64,000 nt of DNA, taken from positions 186,001 through 250,000 of the forward strand of contig JAIWND010000026.1 in the NCBI GenBank assembly GCA_025330725.1, in the 5' to 3' direction. The position numbers were made by a program, and so were the translations under genes. This stretch comes from Chlamydoabsidia padenii. Lineage: Eukaryota; Mucoromycota; Mucoromycetes; Mucorales; Cunninghamellaceae. Each line of letters starts with the position of its first letter. Position 1 is the stretch's first letter. The notes below the pieces were generated by a model. The model made no database searches. It had not been told where the DNA came from and saw only the letters and a list, made by a program, of their open reading frames with translations. Positions 52,707 through 64,000 of the stretch are shown here, in pieces.

Positions 52707-53131
52707 ATTGATCTTTATTAAACAACAATGTGTACTGCCTACATACCTTATTATCTCCCCCCTTTATACTTTATTGTTTTATCCCATCAGAATATATCAT
52801 CATCACCCTTGTTTCTCGGTTTTTGTACACCCCTCTACCCTTGTGATTAGCCTTTTATTTTTTTTTATTTTTTTAATAAAGATACTAAATAAACATTTAC
52901 ATATTGTCTAATAAAACAAGTCGATGGCATCTTTTATATTATGTGTTAGGTGACTATATATGAGTAGTCATTGTGCATATTGGCCACAAACGACCAACCG
53001 CCATTGCTTTTATTATTATTGTTGTTATTGATCAAAAAGAAAAAGAATGATAATGATGTATAACTAAACCAAACTAAATACTCCTACATCATCATATAAA
53101 AGATTAAACTATTTACCACCGTAGACACCAT

Positions 53132-53971
53132 TTACAAAAGCTTTTCAATTTCGGGAGCAATAGATTTGGGTTCGGTTGTAGAAGCATAACGATGGACGAC
53201 CTTTCCTTCGCGATCGATCAAGAATTTCTAAAACAAAAAAGAGGGTGATGGATTAGTAACAGTGATCCATCCCATCATCCTTTTTTTCAAAGTACTTACT
53301 TCAAAGTTCCACTTGACACGTTTCAAACTAAGTCAAATAGAGAGAGAGAGAGAGAGAGAGAGAGATACAATTAGTCACCCCATCCTATATAAACCCAGTA
53401 GACTTACCCAAGGATACCAGGTTGACTTTCCTTCAAGTATTTGAAGAGAGGAGCTTCGTTGTCACCATTGACATCACTATTAAAATAACAAGTATGTTAA
53501 TAAAAGGGTTTATCTGTTTTGTGAATACTACTTACATTTTGGAAGTCAAGGGGAAGGTGACACTCCAGTTCAATGTACAAAAGTTTTGAATGTCATCTTC
53601 GGTACCAGGTTCTAATAGCAAAAAGAAAAGTTGGTCCGTTTATCTACCTTTGTAGTTTTTTTCTTCTTCTTCTTCTTTACCTTGGCCACCAAATTGATTA
53701 CAAGGAGCACCAACAATAACAAAACCTTGATCCTTGTACTTTTGGTACAGTTCTTCCAAACCAGCATATTGTTTAGTGAAGCCACACTTGGAAGCAACAT
53801 TGACGACAAGGACAACCTTATTAAAAAAAAAAAAGAAGGATGAATGAGTATCAGACAGCCTTTTTCCCACCAACACCGAAACTTGATTACCTTTCCTTTG
53901 AGTTCGTTGAGGTTCCAATCTTGGTTCTTGATGTTTTTTACAGTAAAGTCGAAGAAGGATTTAGCAGCCAT
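53132..53971 (-). CDS. Glutathione peroxidase-like thiol peroxidase (GPX/HYR1 type)
   Basis: Six or so small exons, start ATG 53969-53971 ([20 protein letters not shown]), stop TAA 53132-53134 after EKLL. Core blocks: [20 protein letters not shown] with the peroxidatic Cys, [16 protein letters not shown] with the active-site Gln, [20 protein letters not shown] with the resolving Cys, and [20 protein letters not shown] with the active-site Trp-Asn. Cys in place of selenocysteine and the NFC resolving Cys mark the thioredoxin-dependent fungal type (yeast Gpx3/Orp1, a peroxide sensor for Yap1). About 160 residues, normal length. A (AG)14 tract lies in an intron (53339-53366). Two ATTGG (CCAAT) boxes and GGCGGCATTTTAA (54057-54069) lie about 90-130 bp upstream. 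Confidence 0.92.
53339..53366. repeat. (AG)14 microsatellite in GPX intron
   Basis: Uninterrupted AG dinucleotides, intronic. Confidence 0.9.
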
Positions 53972-55381
53972 TGTTGTAAAGAGAATAAGTTTATGCAGAT
54001 AAAGAAGAAGAAAAAGTGGCAAGATTAAAAAAAGTGGTCTATTTAAGTTCGACACCGGCGGCATTTTAACATTGCTTAGTGGGATTGGACATGATTGGCT
54101 AAGGATTTATTTTTGTCAGCGCGCTTGTTTCAAGACCAGCATGTCCAAAAATGTCAACTCCTCGTCAACTAGCCAAGATTCTGCAATATCTCTTTATCAT
54201 CATTTTACCCACAAGCCTTTCCCACGCCGGCATCATTAAAAACACATTGTTCAAAGACATATACCAATAAATCTAAAGCCTTTTTATTTATTTATTTGAT
54301 CTATTCTACCTGAATACCATAAATTAAAGACCTATTCTAATGAGAGTTATCTATACTGCCATAAACATAATAGATTATGATATCACTTATATGTATCACC
54401 TGTTCGAGTAAAACCTATTTGATCAACGGCTGTGAATTTCTTGCACCATCTGAGATCAGACACTCTAAAGCATAAGGGAAAGAGGTTGGTTCCATACATG
54501 TATTTCCTAACCTGTCATACTGTTGGTGGGTGCATAGACCAGGTGATATAGGTAATGGATCCGATCTGTTTTTGGTGAGTGTCCCGATGGTGGCGTTTTT
54601 TGTTGGCACCCGAAATGAGAATCCTAACTATAGTCCCATGTTGAGCATACCAGGCTGGTGATTAGTAAGACATCGGTATACGCATTATGATTGGCTTGTT
54701 TGTTATCACATTACCAAAGTTCTGGTTAGCAAAAGAAAAAAAGAAAAGTCTAGTGAGTACTTCAATCCTTCCTCTGCCATACGTATTTTTATACCTACCG
54801 CCTATCAATTGTCTTGCCACAAAAAAAAAAAAAAAAAAGTCGTAACCTTCGTGTTGATGTGAGTTTCTTCATTGGTTGTTGCTTTGGTAACTGGTTCAAA
54901 AGTTGATGCTGGTCAAAAGGCTGGGACAAGTATCGATAACAATGTAAAGGGTGAGAGTGTTGTATTAAAACGTTATTCTAAAAGATTACCCATCTGTTGC
55001 TTCTCCTATTTGGTAAAGATGTTGGAAGACACCTTCGTCAAATCGACAAGTGGCGTCAAGAGGTCAGCTGTGTTTATAGATTAAAGATGTTGGTTAGCAT
55101 GCAAGTATTGAAATGCAAGTGTTGTTGAATTTCATCGTAACAGGGGATAAAAAGTGACAGAAAGAAAAAAAGTGATTTCATGATGGGAGTAAAAATTTAT
55201 TGGGATCAAGATCAGAGATGTCGGGAATTAAAATACAGGCATATTGAATTAAAAATACTGTGAGTTCATGCAAAAAGTTCATAAGGTAAAAGTGTCATAA
55301 AAACTAGGTGTTATCAAGTATAAAACATATAGATGGCATAAAAAGTTAAAAAAAGAAGAAGCATATAATTGTGATTAGACC
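53972..55381. other. Intergenic region GPX/Myb-like, no supported gene
   Basis: The GPX promoter occupies the left end (motif variant at 54057-54069). From 54415 to 54900 several short frames and splice-like signals occur on both strands, but none has an ATG start plus a family match. AT-rich to the Myb-like 3' end at 55382. Confidence 0.4.
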
Positions 55382-55921
55382 TTATTGCATCAATGATTGC
55401 TGCATATCCAAAGGATTCAAGGTTTTCCAAGGTTTGGCCTTTGCTCGAATCTGGCGTTGTACATTCAAAAACTTTTTGTTCTTTAAAGTTTTGAATCGAC
55501 CCCAGCAGCAACCTCGGGACCTATGCGGAAGGTAAGTGGATGCAATCATTGCCCAGGAGAGACCTTGTTCATAGCCTTGCTTCAACAGCACGTCTTCATC
55601 GGGAGTCCAGGGTACTCGAGTTTGTCCTGTGGAGATTCGATCGCCGATTGAATTCGATGAATGCGTTCGCCGTCTTTTGTAAGGAAGGATGGTACGGATC
55701 TGATAGACACTATGACTTCGTTGAGGTTGTACTGACTCGTGGTAATCATTATGAAGGTAATCAAAGTCTTCATCATTGCTGTCGTAGGAAGAGACAGGGC
55801 TGGGCAAACCGTAGTAGGTATGATCATCAAAGTCTTGGTTTTGATCATTGGGTGAACACAAGATATGTTCGATAGACATACGATTGAATGTTTTGACATT
55901 AATCATATCGATTTGCTGCAT
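55382..55921 (-). CDS. Myb/SANT-like DNA-binding protein (single exon)
   Basis: 179 residues, MQQIDMINVKTFNRMSIEHI to MQQSLMQ. The N-terminal half is acidic and disordered (DDHTYYGLPSPVSSYDSNDE, then DFDYLHNDYHE). A nuclear-type basic stretch (KRRRTHSSNS) is followed by one Myb-like repeat: RVPWTPDEDVLLKQGYEQGL, then SWAMIASTYLPHRSRGCCWG and RFKTL, with the three spaced bulky residues of a SANT fold (Trp, Trp, Trp/Phe). A single repeat suggests a DNA- or chromatin-binding regulator; targets are unknown. No intron. The upstream region (55922-56150) shows no clear recurrent motif. Confidence 0.72.
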   Translation of the reverse strand: MQQIDMINVKTFNRMSIEHILCSPNDQNQDFDDHTYYGLPSPVSSYDSNDEDFDYLHNDYHESVQPQRSHSVYQIRTILPYKRRRTHSSNSIGDRISTGQTRVPWTPDEDVLLKQGYEQGLSWAMIASTYLPHRSRGCCWGRFKTLKNKKFLNVQRQIRAKAKPWKTLNPLDMQQSLMQ

Positions 55922-56779
55922 TTTTTAAATGGGGTGATAAAGAATACAAATGTTGAATGGAAGAAGAAGAAGAAAAAGAGAAGAAAAGGGACCTCTTTTA
56001 TATTGAACATGTTTTATCCGAAAGAAACAAGTTAGAAGGGGAGTGAGGGGGAGAGTTATTATGCACCAAGCGACTCGCTCATGCCAAATCGAGTCTAATT
56101 TCTCCAAATAAGGAAGTGCTTATCCATTCTCTCCTTGACTCAGTTTACCCCTTTATTTTTCGTTTTTGGTGAATTTATCAACTCTGTTCGTACTTCTCAT
56201 TGGGTAGGTTACCTTATGTTTTCTTTTTTATCTCCTATTCAGTCTCCCTGCATTTTTCTTGATCTGCCGTTATTTTGAAATAGAACTGCTGTCCATGGTG
56301 TATGTATGATAACATACCTTCTAAATACAAACACACAAATCTTGACAAGTGGATCCCGACAGAATGTGTGCATCATTTAAACAAACAAATCTCCCTTGTA
56401 GCCTATTTTATATACAATACTTGCATAATCATCAATACCCTCTTTTTATTTTACGCCCCACCCCTTTTTGACTCCGTCTATAGATGCTGGTCCGAATTTT
56501 AATCCCCCGCATCATGTTTTATGACCCAGATAGTTTACATGGTTGGATTGATTGACACCAAGGGGATATACTTGAATTGTAATGATAAAAACCCTTTCAT
56601 GCAGCCCAAAATTCCCATTCCCCATTAAAAAAAGATATGCATTACATTGTATGCTATGATAAAGGTTGGTTTTTTTATTACTAAAAATATGATTACAAAG
56701 TATAAATAGATATATAATGCATAAGGGCTATATTCTACAAGGTTTATATCTAATATATTCCAAAGCTACTATATCCCTT
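55922..56779. other. Intergenic region between two minus-strand genes
   Basis: Holds the Myb-like gene leader (pyrimidine-rich on minus) and the PEX39-like 3' flank. TTTTAATCCCCCGC at 56497-56510 is an orphan variant of the promoter motif. A 66-codon ORF at 56302-56502 has no protein-like support. Confidence 0.45.
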
Positions 56780-57513
56780 CTAATCCTGTTGTGTTTTCCT
56801 TTGTTGTTCCCATGGCTTTGGTCGTGTTTTCATCTGTGGTTGACTTGGTTTACCTTCATTGAGTTTGTTGGGAATCGTTCGTATGCCTAGTATAAAAGAA
56901 AAAGAGAGGGGGATGACTTTTATCGTTATTATCCTATTCATGCACGCATTCTGGTCATTGGATCTCGGGTTATTCTTTTTACCTGGTATTTCTTGCCCTG
57001 TTTCGATCATTTCCGTGATTTCTTGGAAAGTCAACTTTGGTGGCACCGGGACTCGTTCGCCATCAACTGTGGTGGTTATGCTGTATTCTATCGATTCTGT
57101 TTTATTATTAATCACTTCTTCTTCAGCTGTTTCTGCTTTGGTCGTTGCATGTCCTTCTTTATCCATATTGTCCTTTTTCCATTGTTGGTAGTCGTCAAAA
57201 TCAAAGGCTTCCATGAATCTATGACAAATGTTGGTTAATACACGTGCTTTTAAGTTTCTTTTTCTATTAGTTTGTATTTACTTTGTATAATAAAACCACT
57301 TCGCCTTTTCCAATACTTCGTCTTTGCTACCTTCTTGATTCTTCATAATGGACGACACACCAGCCTAAGCAATCATACCCCCCACAAAAAAAAAGGTTGT
57401 GAGTTTCATTGTCCTGCATGTTCACCAAGCATTACAACTAACATTACCTTGAAGCGGTCGTCATTATCAAAGTCATATTGGGTGAATGATAAGAATACTT
57501 TGTTGCTTGACAT
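56780..57513 (-). CDS. KPWE-motif peroxin, PEX39-like (PEX14-like HTH plus KPWE domain)
   Basis: Four exons, start ATG 57511-57513 (MSSNKVFLSFTQYDFDNDDR), stop TAG 56780-56782. The N-terminal part (QYDFDNDDRFKAGVSSIM; AKWFYYTKFMEAFDFDDYQQ) is the small helical domain found with KPWE proteins. After an acidic linker the C-terminal domain reads VPPKLTFQEITEMIETGQEI, PGIRTIPNKLNEG and RPKPWEQQ, ending with the KPWE motif. Proteins of this layout (yeast YJR012C, human C6ORF226) have recently been named PEX39 and help PEX7 import PTS2 cargo; the same motif occurs in PEX13 and plant PEX14. About 163 residues. It is divergent from XPF with 185 bp between starts. The family is clear; the role is by homology. 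Confidence 0.78.
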
Positions 57514-57538
57514 TGGTTTGAGTAAAAAAGTGAAAGAA

Positions 57539-57548
57539 GCGCGGGAAA
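57539..57548. promoter_or_regulatory. E2F-like site GCGCGGGAAA
   Basis: Perfect match to the E2F consensus (TTTCCCGCGC on the other strand). It is 26 bp from the PEX39-like start and 151 bp from the XPF start. Confidence 0.45.
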
Positions 57549-57594
57549 GGTCCGAAGTTCCTCTTTTTTTTTTTTTTATTTTGAGGCCAAACAA

Positions 57595-57608
57595 TTTTCA
57601 ATTTCCGC
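57595..57608. promoter_or_regulatory. Promoter-motif variant shared by PEX39-like and XPF
   Basis: TTTTCAATTTCCGC, 82 bp from the PEX39-like start and 91 bp from the XPF start. Confidence 0.45.
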
Positions 57609-57698
57609 TCGACCTTTTCCACAAAGCATGAGTGGCAAAGCGCTTCTTTCTTTCTTTCTTTCTTTTTTTTTTTTTTTTATTACTTCCGGCTCACTCTT

Positions 57699-60600
57699 AT
57701 GCTTGAATTCCAAAAAGAAATCCTCACCAATCTTGTTGAAGATGACGGCTTACTAATTATGGCACCTGGTCTTGGCATGTTCAAGCTCTTTTGTTCCTTC
57801 CTTGAACTGTATTGCAACAATGACAATCACCTCGTTTTTATCCTCAACACAACCCCAGCTTTGGATATCGCCATTAAAGAACGTTTGGTCTCTCAAGGTA
57901 TTCCTCCATCTTCTGCCCTACAAACGATCGACTATGACACGCTCTCGGATACTAGGTAAGTAACCTTTTACCCTCTTTGACAGGAAGAATGCTCTGATCC
58001 CTCCCTCTCTCTTTTTTAGAACTACAATGTATCGTCAAGGTGGTGTCTTTTCCGTGACATCTCGTATATTGGCTGTGGACCTTTTATTGAAACGTGTACC
58101 TACTGCTTTAATAAGCGGCATCGTTGTTTATAATGCTCACCGGTAAGGTAAAAAAAAAAAAAAAAAAAAAAAATAGTAAAAGGAAAACGATTAGTATGAA
58201 TTCATACACAAGTAGCTCACAGCATTCTCGCTTATGATACCTAGGGTACGACCAAACTCAATGGAGGAACTGATATTGCAAATATATCGTGAAGAAAACG
58301 AGGTAAATGGGAAATCACTTGAACTTGACACTCAAAACTAACATCCTTCTCTAGCAAGGCTTCCTCAAAGCATTCTCTGACCAACCTGGGTCTTTTACGA
58401 CTGGATTTGCACCTCTTCAAAACAAGCTGAAAGCTTTGCAACTGCGAAGTGTCCAATTATGGCCAAGGTATACAAAAATAGCCGTGGATTTACATTACTC
58501 CTTCTTCCCCAAGGACTAATTTTGTCCTTTTAGATTTCAAGTAATGGTATCCAATGATCTGACAAACAGCGATGAAGAAGTAATCGAACTACGACAACCA
58601 ATGTCCGAAAATATGGAAAAGATACAACAAGGTCTGATCGAATGTATGGAAGCTACCTTGGCAGAAGTCCGAAAATCGAATCAAAGGGTAAGTCCAATGG
58701 TACAAATCAACATGAAGGCTTTTACTAACCTTTGATTATAACTAGGTAAATGTGCCTGAATACACCTTTGAAAACTCACTATTCAAGTCCTTTGATGCTA
58801 TTGTACGACAACAATTGGATCCAATATGGCATCAAATACCACAAAGCACAAAACAGTTGGTAGGTGATCTAAAAGTCCTTCGACAACTCTTGACGTAAGT
58901 AATAGACACGGGAAATATTGAATCGATCGATGGAAAACTCACTTTGTATAAATTTAACTAGGTACTTGACAAATTACGATTGTGTATCATTCAACAGTTT
59001 TGTGGAAACCATCATTACAAGTAATACCCCGACACCTAGTGCAAGAATGTTAAAACGACAATCTCAATGGCTATTTTTGGACGCTGCTGATCAACTCATA
59101 ACGGTAAAGGATAATGTCATCAAAAGATTTTGTGATTAACCCTCTTTATACTTGGATAGTCTGCTCGAAAACGTGTGTATGTAAAGTCCACTGACAAGGA
59201 ATACGAATCAACTCCCGATATGGCGTATAATCATACTTTGGTCGGCGATCTACCTAACAACACTCGACTAGTCCTTGAAGAACAACCAAAATGGAAATTG
59301 CTACAAGACATACTAGATGAAATTGGAGAGGATGCCACCACCAACACGATTCATGGTAGGATACCCCGTTTGATTCCCAATCACAACAACTTGACTTGGT
59401 TATTTTTTTATTAGGAGCTCCTGTACTTGTTATGGTCAACGATCAACGAAACTGTGCTCAACTACAGGAATACATTGCTAGAAAACAAATACTGATACAG
59501 AAACTGGCGGGACGATATTTTAAATGGCGGAAAGACATGCAACAAATCCAACACTCAGTCGAATCACAGCAAGGCTCTATCAAACAACAAGAACAAAGCA
59601 CTCCTCAACGATACCCTCCCAACAAACGGCGCCGTGTCCGAGGTGGATCAGCAACTGCAGCCTCTTCAGGTTCACGATCTTCTCCATTGGTCTTAACACC
59701 TCACAATGATTTAAATGAAACTGTAAAAAGGTAAATAAAAGTTCAATCATTTTGATCGTTTACTCACATTGTTTTGGTACAGATTAGATGCCGAGTCTAA
59801 CGATACCTATGACGACAATGAATATGGGCTAATAGATGATGATTTTGAAGTGGACGACATTATCGCGACTATGGAACTCGGTGAACATGATATCCTTCCA
59901 AACTTTGACGAAATTACTCCTGGAACTATTGTATCTATCCAATGTTACGACAACGATATCGATGAACAAGTACTGGAAGATCATCAACCTCGGTATATTA
60001 TCATGTATGATCCTAATCCAGCATTCATACGTCGGGTGGAGGTAATAAAAGAACAGAACAGAACAGAACAGAACAGAACAGAGCAAACATAAACTCATTC
60101 TTTTTTATCTTTATCTTTTTGGCATAGGTTTATCGGGCATTGAATCCTTCTTTACAGGTGCGGGTTTACTTTATGGTCTACGATAGCTCGGTGGAAGAAC
60201 AAAAGTATCTCAGTTTGATCCGAAAAGAAAAAGAAGCTTTTGAAAAGCTTATCCGGGAAAAATCTGTAAGTAGGGATAATAGGAAAAGAGGTAAAATACA
60301 CTAACTTGTATTTACATAGATCATGGCTATTCCTATACAACAAAAACGAACCGAAAAAGATGAAGTGTTTATTCGAACTGTCAGCTCAAGATATGGTGGT
60401 GGTGAACTCAAGATTTCAAATACACAAACGGTAAATATAGCATGAATCGGGAATGGAATCAACTAACTAACTATTGTTGTGGATTGATAGGTGATCGTTG
60501 ATATGCGGGAATTCCGTAGTTCACTCCCCCCGATTCTGTACTCCCAAGGTGTGAAGATTATCCCGTGCACTCTACAAGTGGGCGATTATATCCTGGCTCC

Positions 60601-61490
60601 TGATGTTTGTGTTGAACGCAAATCTATCTCCGATCTGATCCAATCTTTAAACTCCGGTCGTCTGTAAGTTGGAACAACTACTTTTGCATAATGATGATCA
60701 ATGAATGCTTACTCATTTACCCCCCCCCCGATTTTTTTTTTCAAATAGATATTCTCAATGTGAAAGTATGAAAATACATTACAAGATTCCTATTCTTTTG
60801 ATTGAATTTGATCAAAACAAATCATTCTCACTTCAGGTAACATAAAAAAAAAAAAAGGACGACGAGCAATATGACCTATAATATAGACTAACACTTTATT
60901 ATTATTATTAGAATGTATTGGATATAAAGGAAAACATTGTTGCTACTGATCTCTCCTCCAAGTTGACTCTTTTGACTTTGGCTTTCCCTACCCTTCGGAT
61001 TATTTGGTCATCCAGTCCTCAAGAGACAACAATCATCTTCAAACAACTAAAGGTAACAAGTAAATGATATGAATAAACACATGTGCCAAACTTGATCATT
61101 AACTGATACTGACCTTTTTATCCTATTGTCCCTTTTTTAAGGAGTCCCATGATGAACCCATCGTCGAGGAGGCGGTATTGATAGGTGCCGATAATCCTAA
61201 TCAAGCGAATACAAGCATCAATGCTACCCCTGAAGTAAGTTGGTTTTACTCCTCTCTTCTGCCACTCCTGAATCGCACCACTTGAACCCAATGATTAACT
61301 TTCTTTTTTGTTATAGGATATTCTTCGAAGCATGCCTGGGGTGACATCTAAAAACTATTGGCTGATCATGAATAAAGTGACCAACTTGGAAGCATTGGCG
61401 AAAATGAAGGAAAAGGATATACAAGACATTATTGGTATTGCCCCGGGTCAAGCCTTGTATCGCTTCCTCCATCGGACAATTAAAAAGTAG
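57699..61490 (+). CDS. RAD1: DNA repair endonuclease XPF/RAD1
   Basis: Start ATG 57699 ([20 protein letters not shown]), stop TAG 61490, more than a dozen exons. The N-terminal SF2 helicase-like domain is degenerate, as in the family ([42 protein letters not shown]). The nuclease domain holds [33 protein letters not shown] and [18 protein letters not shown], that is GDXnERKX3D with all catalytic residues. The C-terminus is a tandem helix-hairpin-helix region ([20 protein letters not shown], then [16 protein letters not shown]) for binding ERCC1/Rad10. The complex cuts 5' of lesions in nucleotide excision repair and trims flaps in recombination. A central acidic, disordered insert is normal. 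(GAACA)6 lies in an intron at 60051-60080. Confidence 0.95.
60051..60080. repeat. (GAACA)6 pentanucleotide repeat in an XPF intron
   Basis: Six perfect copies directly after the donor region (GTAATAAAA). Confidence 0.9.
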
Positions 61491-61691
61491 TAGTAGATAA
61501 TAAATGTAGATTAGCTCTCCTTATTCTCATATGGGGCAGTGTTGGTGCTGCTCTTCCCTCTCCCCTTTACTTTTATAAATACAAAGCCCCTTGTTTTTTT
61601 TTTATTAATAAAAATCATATATCTGTCTCTCGACCATAAACTTTTTTTTTTTTTTTGTCTCTTCTTCTTCTTCTACTCCTCACAACTTATC

Positions 61692-61992
61692 ATGGTACGG
61701 CAAACAGTATCTGAAGCCAAATTAAGGAAACTGTTGGATTTGAATGAGCGACTAAAAGAACAACTAGAAATCCAACGTATTCCCGTCTCAGAAGCCAGTC
61801 GATCGTAAATATCATTCGAAAAGAAGATAAAATAAAAGTGATGCCTTACCGATCTCTTTTTCTTATAACATCAGGTTGATCGATTACTGCCAAGAGAACA
61901 CAGATGTAATGATTCCTTCACTTTGGGGTGCGAAACATCCAGATCCTTTTGCCGAGCAAGTCGCAGGATGTGGAACTTGTTTGTTAATGTAG
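61692..61992 (+). CDS. Heterotrimeric G-protein gamma subunit
   Basis: Two exons joined in phase (first ends 61802-61806 region, second from 61876), 76 residues. The N-terminal coiled coil (MVRQTVSEAKLRKLLDLNER, LKEQLEIQRIPVSEASR) pairs with G-beta. The middle SLIDYCQENTDVMIPSLWG fits the GGL fold. The C-terminus GCGTCLLM ends in a CaaX box (CLLM), with a second Cys three residues upstream as in yeast Ste18, so prenylation and probably palmitoylation are expected. It acts at the plasma membrane in pheromone or nutrient signalling. It starts 201 bp after XPF, in the same orientation, with a pyrimidine-rich leader. Confidence 0.9.
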
Positions 61993-62146
61993 TTTCTCAG
62001 CCTCTTCTCTCTCTTTCATACTTCCACTATATACATTTATAATTTTTAATAAAAGAACAAGCGAAACCATTCATATCTTCAAGTGTAAACCATGGAGCTC
62101 TCCTCCCAGCCATTCATTAGTTACCCCTGAAAGAAACGTGCTGTTA

Positions 62147-62207
62147 TTTTCATATCCCGCTTTCAATTGCCGCTTCGTGTCGCAAGAAACAGCGAGCGGG
62201 ATTTGAA
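62147..62207. promoter_or_regulatory. Cluster of three promoter-motif copies upstream of TOP1
   Basis: TTTTCATATCCCGC (62147-62160), TTTCAATTGCCGC (62161-62173) and GCGGGATTTGAA (62196-62207) lie within 61 bp. The last is 105 bp upstream of the TOP1 start. Confidence 0.55.
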
Positions 62208-62311
62208 TTGGGTTTGTCCAACTTCCCCTATCGTGAAGAGCGCATTTATAAAAAATAAATTTTTTCTTTTTTCCCCTTCTTCTTCATTCTCCTACCTACA
62301 TTGTTGACAGG

Positions 62312-64000
62312 ATGACAGTATCTGAATCAGAAGACGAAATACCTCTTACTAAACGAAGCAGTACTATGAAGAAGACAGAAAGTAAGCATCACATCATTAT
62401 GGACTCTTACCAACTCCTTTATACTCACCAATGTTTGGCATGTCAATAGAATCAACTTCCACAAAGATCAGCAAGTCTTCTGGTCAGCCCAAATCTTTAA
62501 GCTCCTCAACTACTTTACAAGGTGAAAACGGTGTATCTCAACGCAGGCGAAAACCATCCACCGGGAAAAATGAACCAAGACCAAATGATTCAGATAGTGG
62601 CGATGATGCTATCCCTCTGGCTCGAGCAAAAACCACCACTCGCCGATCTGTGGTGAAACCTCCTATTAAAGAAGAAGACAACAGTGATGAAGATACTCCT
62701 TTGGTCAAGCGTAAAAGAACAGTGAAGCGTGTACCCAATATTGTTGAAGAAGAAAGTAGCGAAGACGACACTCCTTTGGCCAAGCGAACTACCTTGAAGA
62801 AATCGGCTACCAAGAAAGAAGAAAGCAGTGATAATGTTGTCCCTTTGGTGAGTGATATGGAATCGTCTGTGTGAAAAAACAAACAAACATGTATACTAAC
62901 TATCTCCAAATTGAACTCGGGCAAAAAAAAGAAACAAAAGGTAAAGCTAATGCGGATATGAATTAACACTAACTTTTATTTCCAATCATGTCTATAGGTA
63001 GTCCAGCCCACTCTGAAACGAACCGTAGCAAAAGGTAAAACAGAAACTCCAGCAAAAAAGGTGAAGAAGGAAGCCAAGAAGACAAAGGAAGAAGAAGAAG
63101 AAGAAGTATACAAATGGTGGGCGGAAGAAGCGGAACGAACTGGCAAGAATGAACTGGATGATGATGGTATCAGGTGGACTCAACTCACTCATTATGGCGT
63201 CATCTTTCCTCCGGAATATGTCCCTCATGGTGTCCAAATGAAATACGATGGCGAACCTGTCAAACTGACCCCTGATGCGGAAGAGGTGGCAAGCTTTTTT
63301 GCGGCATTATTGGAAACCGATCATGGCAAGAATCCTACCTTTCAAAAGAACTTCTTTACTGACTTTAAGAAGATACTGGCTAAAAGCCCTCAGGTAAGTT
63401 ATAAATATATATAAACAAGGACATAATGATGTAACTAACATTAATTCTTGTTTGACACAGAATCCCAAAATGGAAACCTTTGAAAAATGCGACTTCCGAC
63501 CGATCTGGCAGAAATTTGAACAGGAAAAGGAACAGAAAAAGCAATTGACAAAGGAAGAAAAGATCGTAAGTATAACAATATAGACAGATGAAATAGTAAT
63601 GTTATATAGTATAACTAACAAACTAAACTTTTTTATGTTGTTGTATACCTTTCCTTAGAAAATCAAGGAAGAACGCACCAAGATGGAAGAACCTTATATA
63701 TATGCGATCGTGGATGGAAGAAAAGAAAAGATTGGTAACTTCCGTGTCGAACCCCCAGCCTTATTCAGAGGTCGTGGTGATCATCCTAAAACTGGCAGGT
63801 TGAAGGTAAATAGTCAAACAGATCGAATCCCTCACATTGCAAATAACTCAAGAATCATTGTATTAACTTAGATTTACCTTTATATTTATAGCTACGTGTG
63901 TACCCTGAACAAGTTACTCTTAATCTGTCCAAAGATAGTCCCATTCCTCCAACGATTCCTGGTCATACCTGGGGGAAAATTGTCCATGATCAACAAGCAA
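62312..64000 (+). CDS. TOP1: DNA topoisomerase I (5' part; continues past window end)
   Basis: Start ATG 62312 ([20 protein letters not shown]). The N-terminal region is a charged, disordered tail with repeated acidic-Ser/basic units ([34 protein letters not shown]), typical of eukaryotic type IB enzymes and rich in nuclear localisation signals. The core begins [40 protein letters not shown] and [20 protein letters not shown], then [27 protein letters not shown], then [12 protein letters not shown] and HTWGKIVHD, the N-terminal DNA-clamp domain. The catalytic Tyr domain lies outside the window. The enzyme relaxes supercoils in replication and transcription. Confidence 0.94.

Noticed and set aside
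54415..54609. Minus-strand ORF in the GPX/Myb spacer
   Set aside because: No family match and no coherent exon model could be built with neighbouring frames.

Overview
This window is eukaryotic and almost certainly fungal. Nearly every gene is split by short introns (about 46-180 bp) with GT-AG borders and a CTAAC-type branch site, and homopolymer A/T runs are common in introns and UTRs. The gene set is fungal: TUP1, a Zn2Cys6 activator, MVP1, SSD1, SIP3/LAM-type, MET1, and fungal-style G-gamma, BCAS2/SPF27 and PEX8-like proteins. A CotH-family GPI-anchored protein and the overall gene style suggest Mucoromycota, probably Mucorales (for example an Absidia/Cunninghamella-like fungus). I cannot fix the genus. 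I see no transposon, rRNA, tRNA or CRISPR. It looks like an ordinary gene-dense nuclear chromosome segment.

Layout: 1-7 kb holds a truncated SCCPDH-like oxidoreductase (-), an orphan RGG-coding exon, the RNase P/MRP subunit POP5 (+) and sorting nexin MVP1 (+). 8-17 kb holds corepressor TUP1 (-), a Zn2Cys6 activator (-) and a medium-chain NADP reductase (+). 18.7-28.3 kb holds SPF27 (-), a CotH-family surface protein (-), a DNAJC9-like J-protein (+) and a PEX8-like peroxin (-). 28.5-40.2 kb holds a BAR-PH-GRAM-VASt lipid-transfer protein of the SIP3/LAM type (+), LSM5 (-), a membrane-tethered GDSL esterase (+), a homeodomain protein (+) and the siroheme enzyme MET1 (-). 40-44 kb is gene-poor, with one likely single-exon orphan gene and a few weak candidates. 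44-64 kb holds MCM6 (-), SSD1 (+), a glutathione peroxidase (-), a Myb-like protein (-), a KPWE-domain PEX39-like protein (-), XPF/RAD1 (+), a G-gamma subunit (+) and the 5' part of topoisomerase I (+).

Functionally this is a mixed housekeeping segment: RNA processing (POP5, SPF27, LSM5), DNA replication and repair (MCM6, XPF, TOP1), peroxisome biogenesis (PEX8-like, PEX39-like), membrane traffic and contact sites (MVP1, SIP3-like) and gene regulation (TUP1, two or three transcription factors). Several neighbours are divergent pairs sharing short promoters: PEX8-like/SIP3-like, MCM6/SSD1 and PEX39-like/XPF.

The most striking non-coding signal is a recurrent motif of about 13 bp, GGCGGGATTTGAA (or TTCAAATCCCGCC). 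It occurs some two dozen times in both orientations. For most genes it lies 68-185 bp upstream of the start codon, and variants extend to 244 and 368 bp. It reads as an E2F-like GCGGGA half fused to a CHR-like TTYRAA half, and may be a general promoter element of this lineage. Two probable GC-AG introns, a DNA-binding domain cut into micro-exons, a catalytically altered SSD1 and a noncanonical GDSL block III are also noted.
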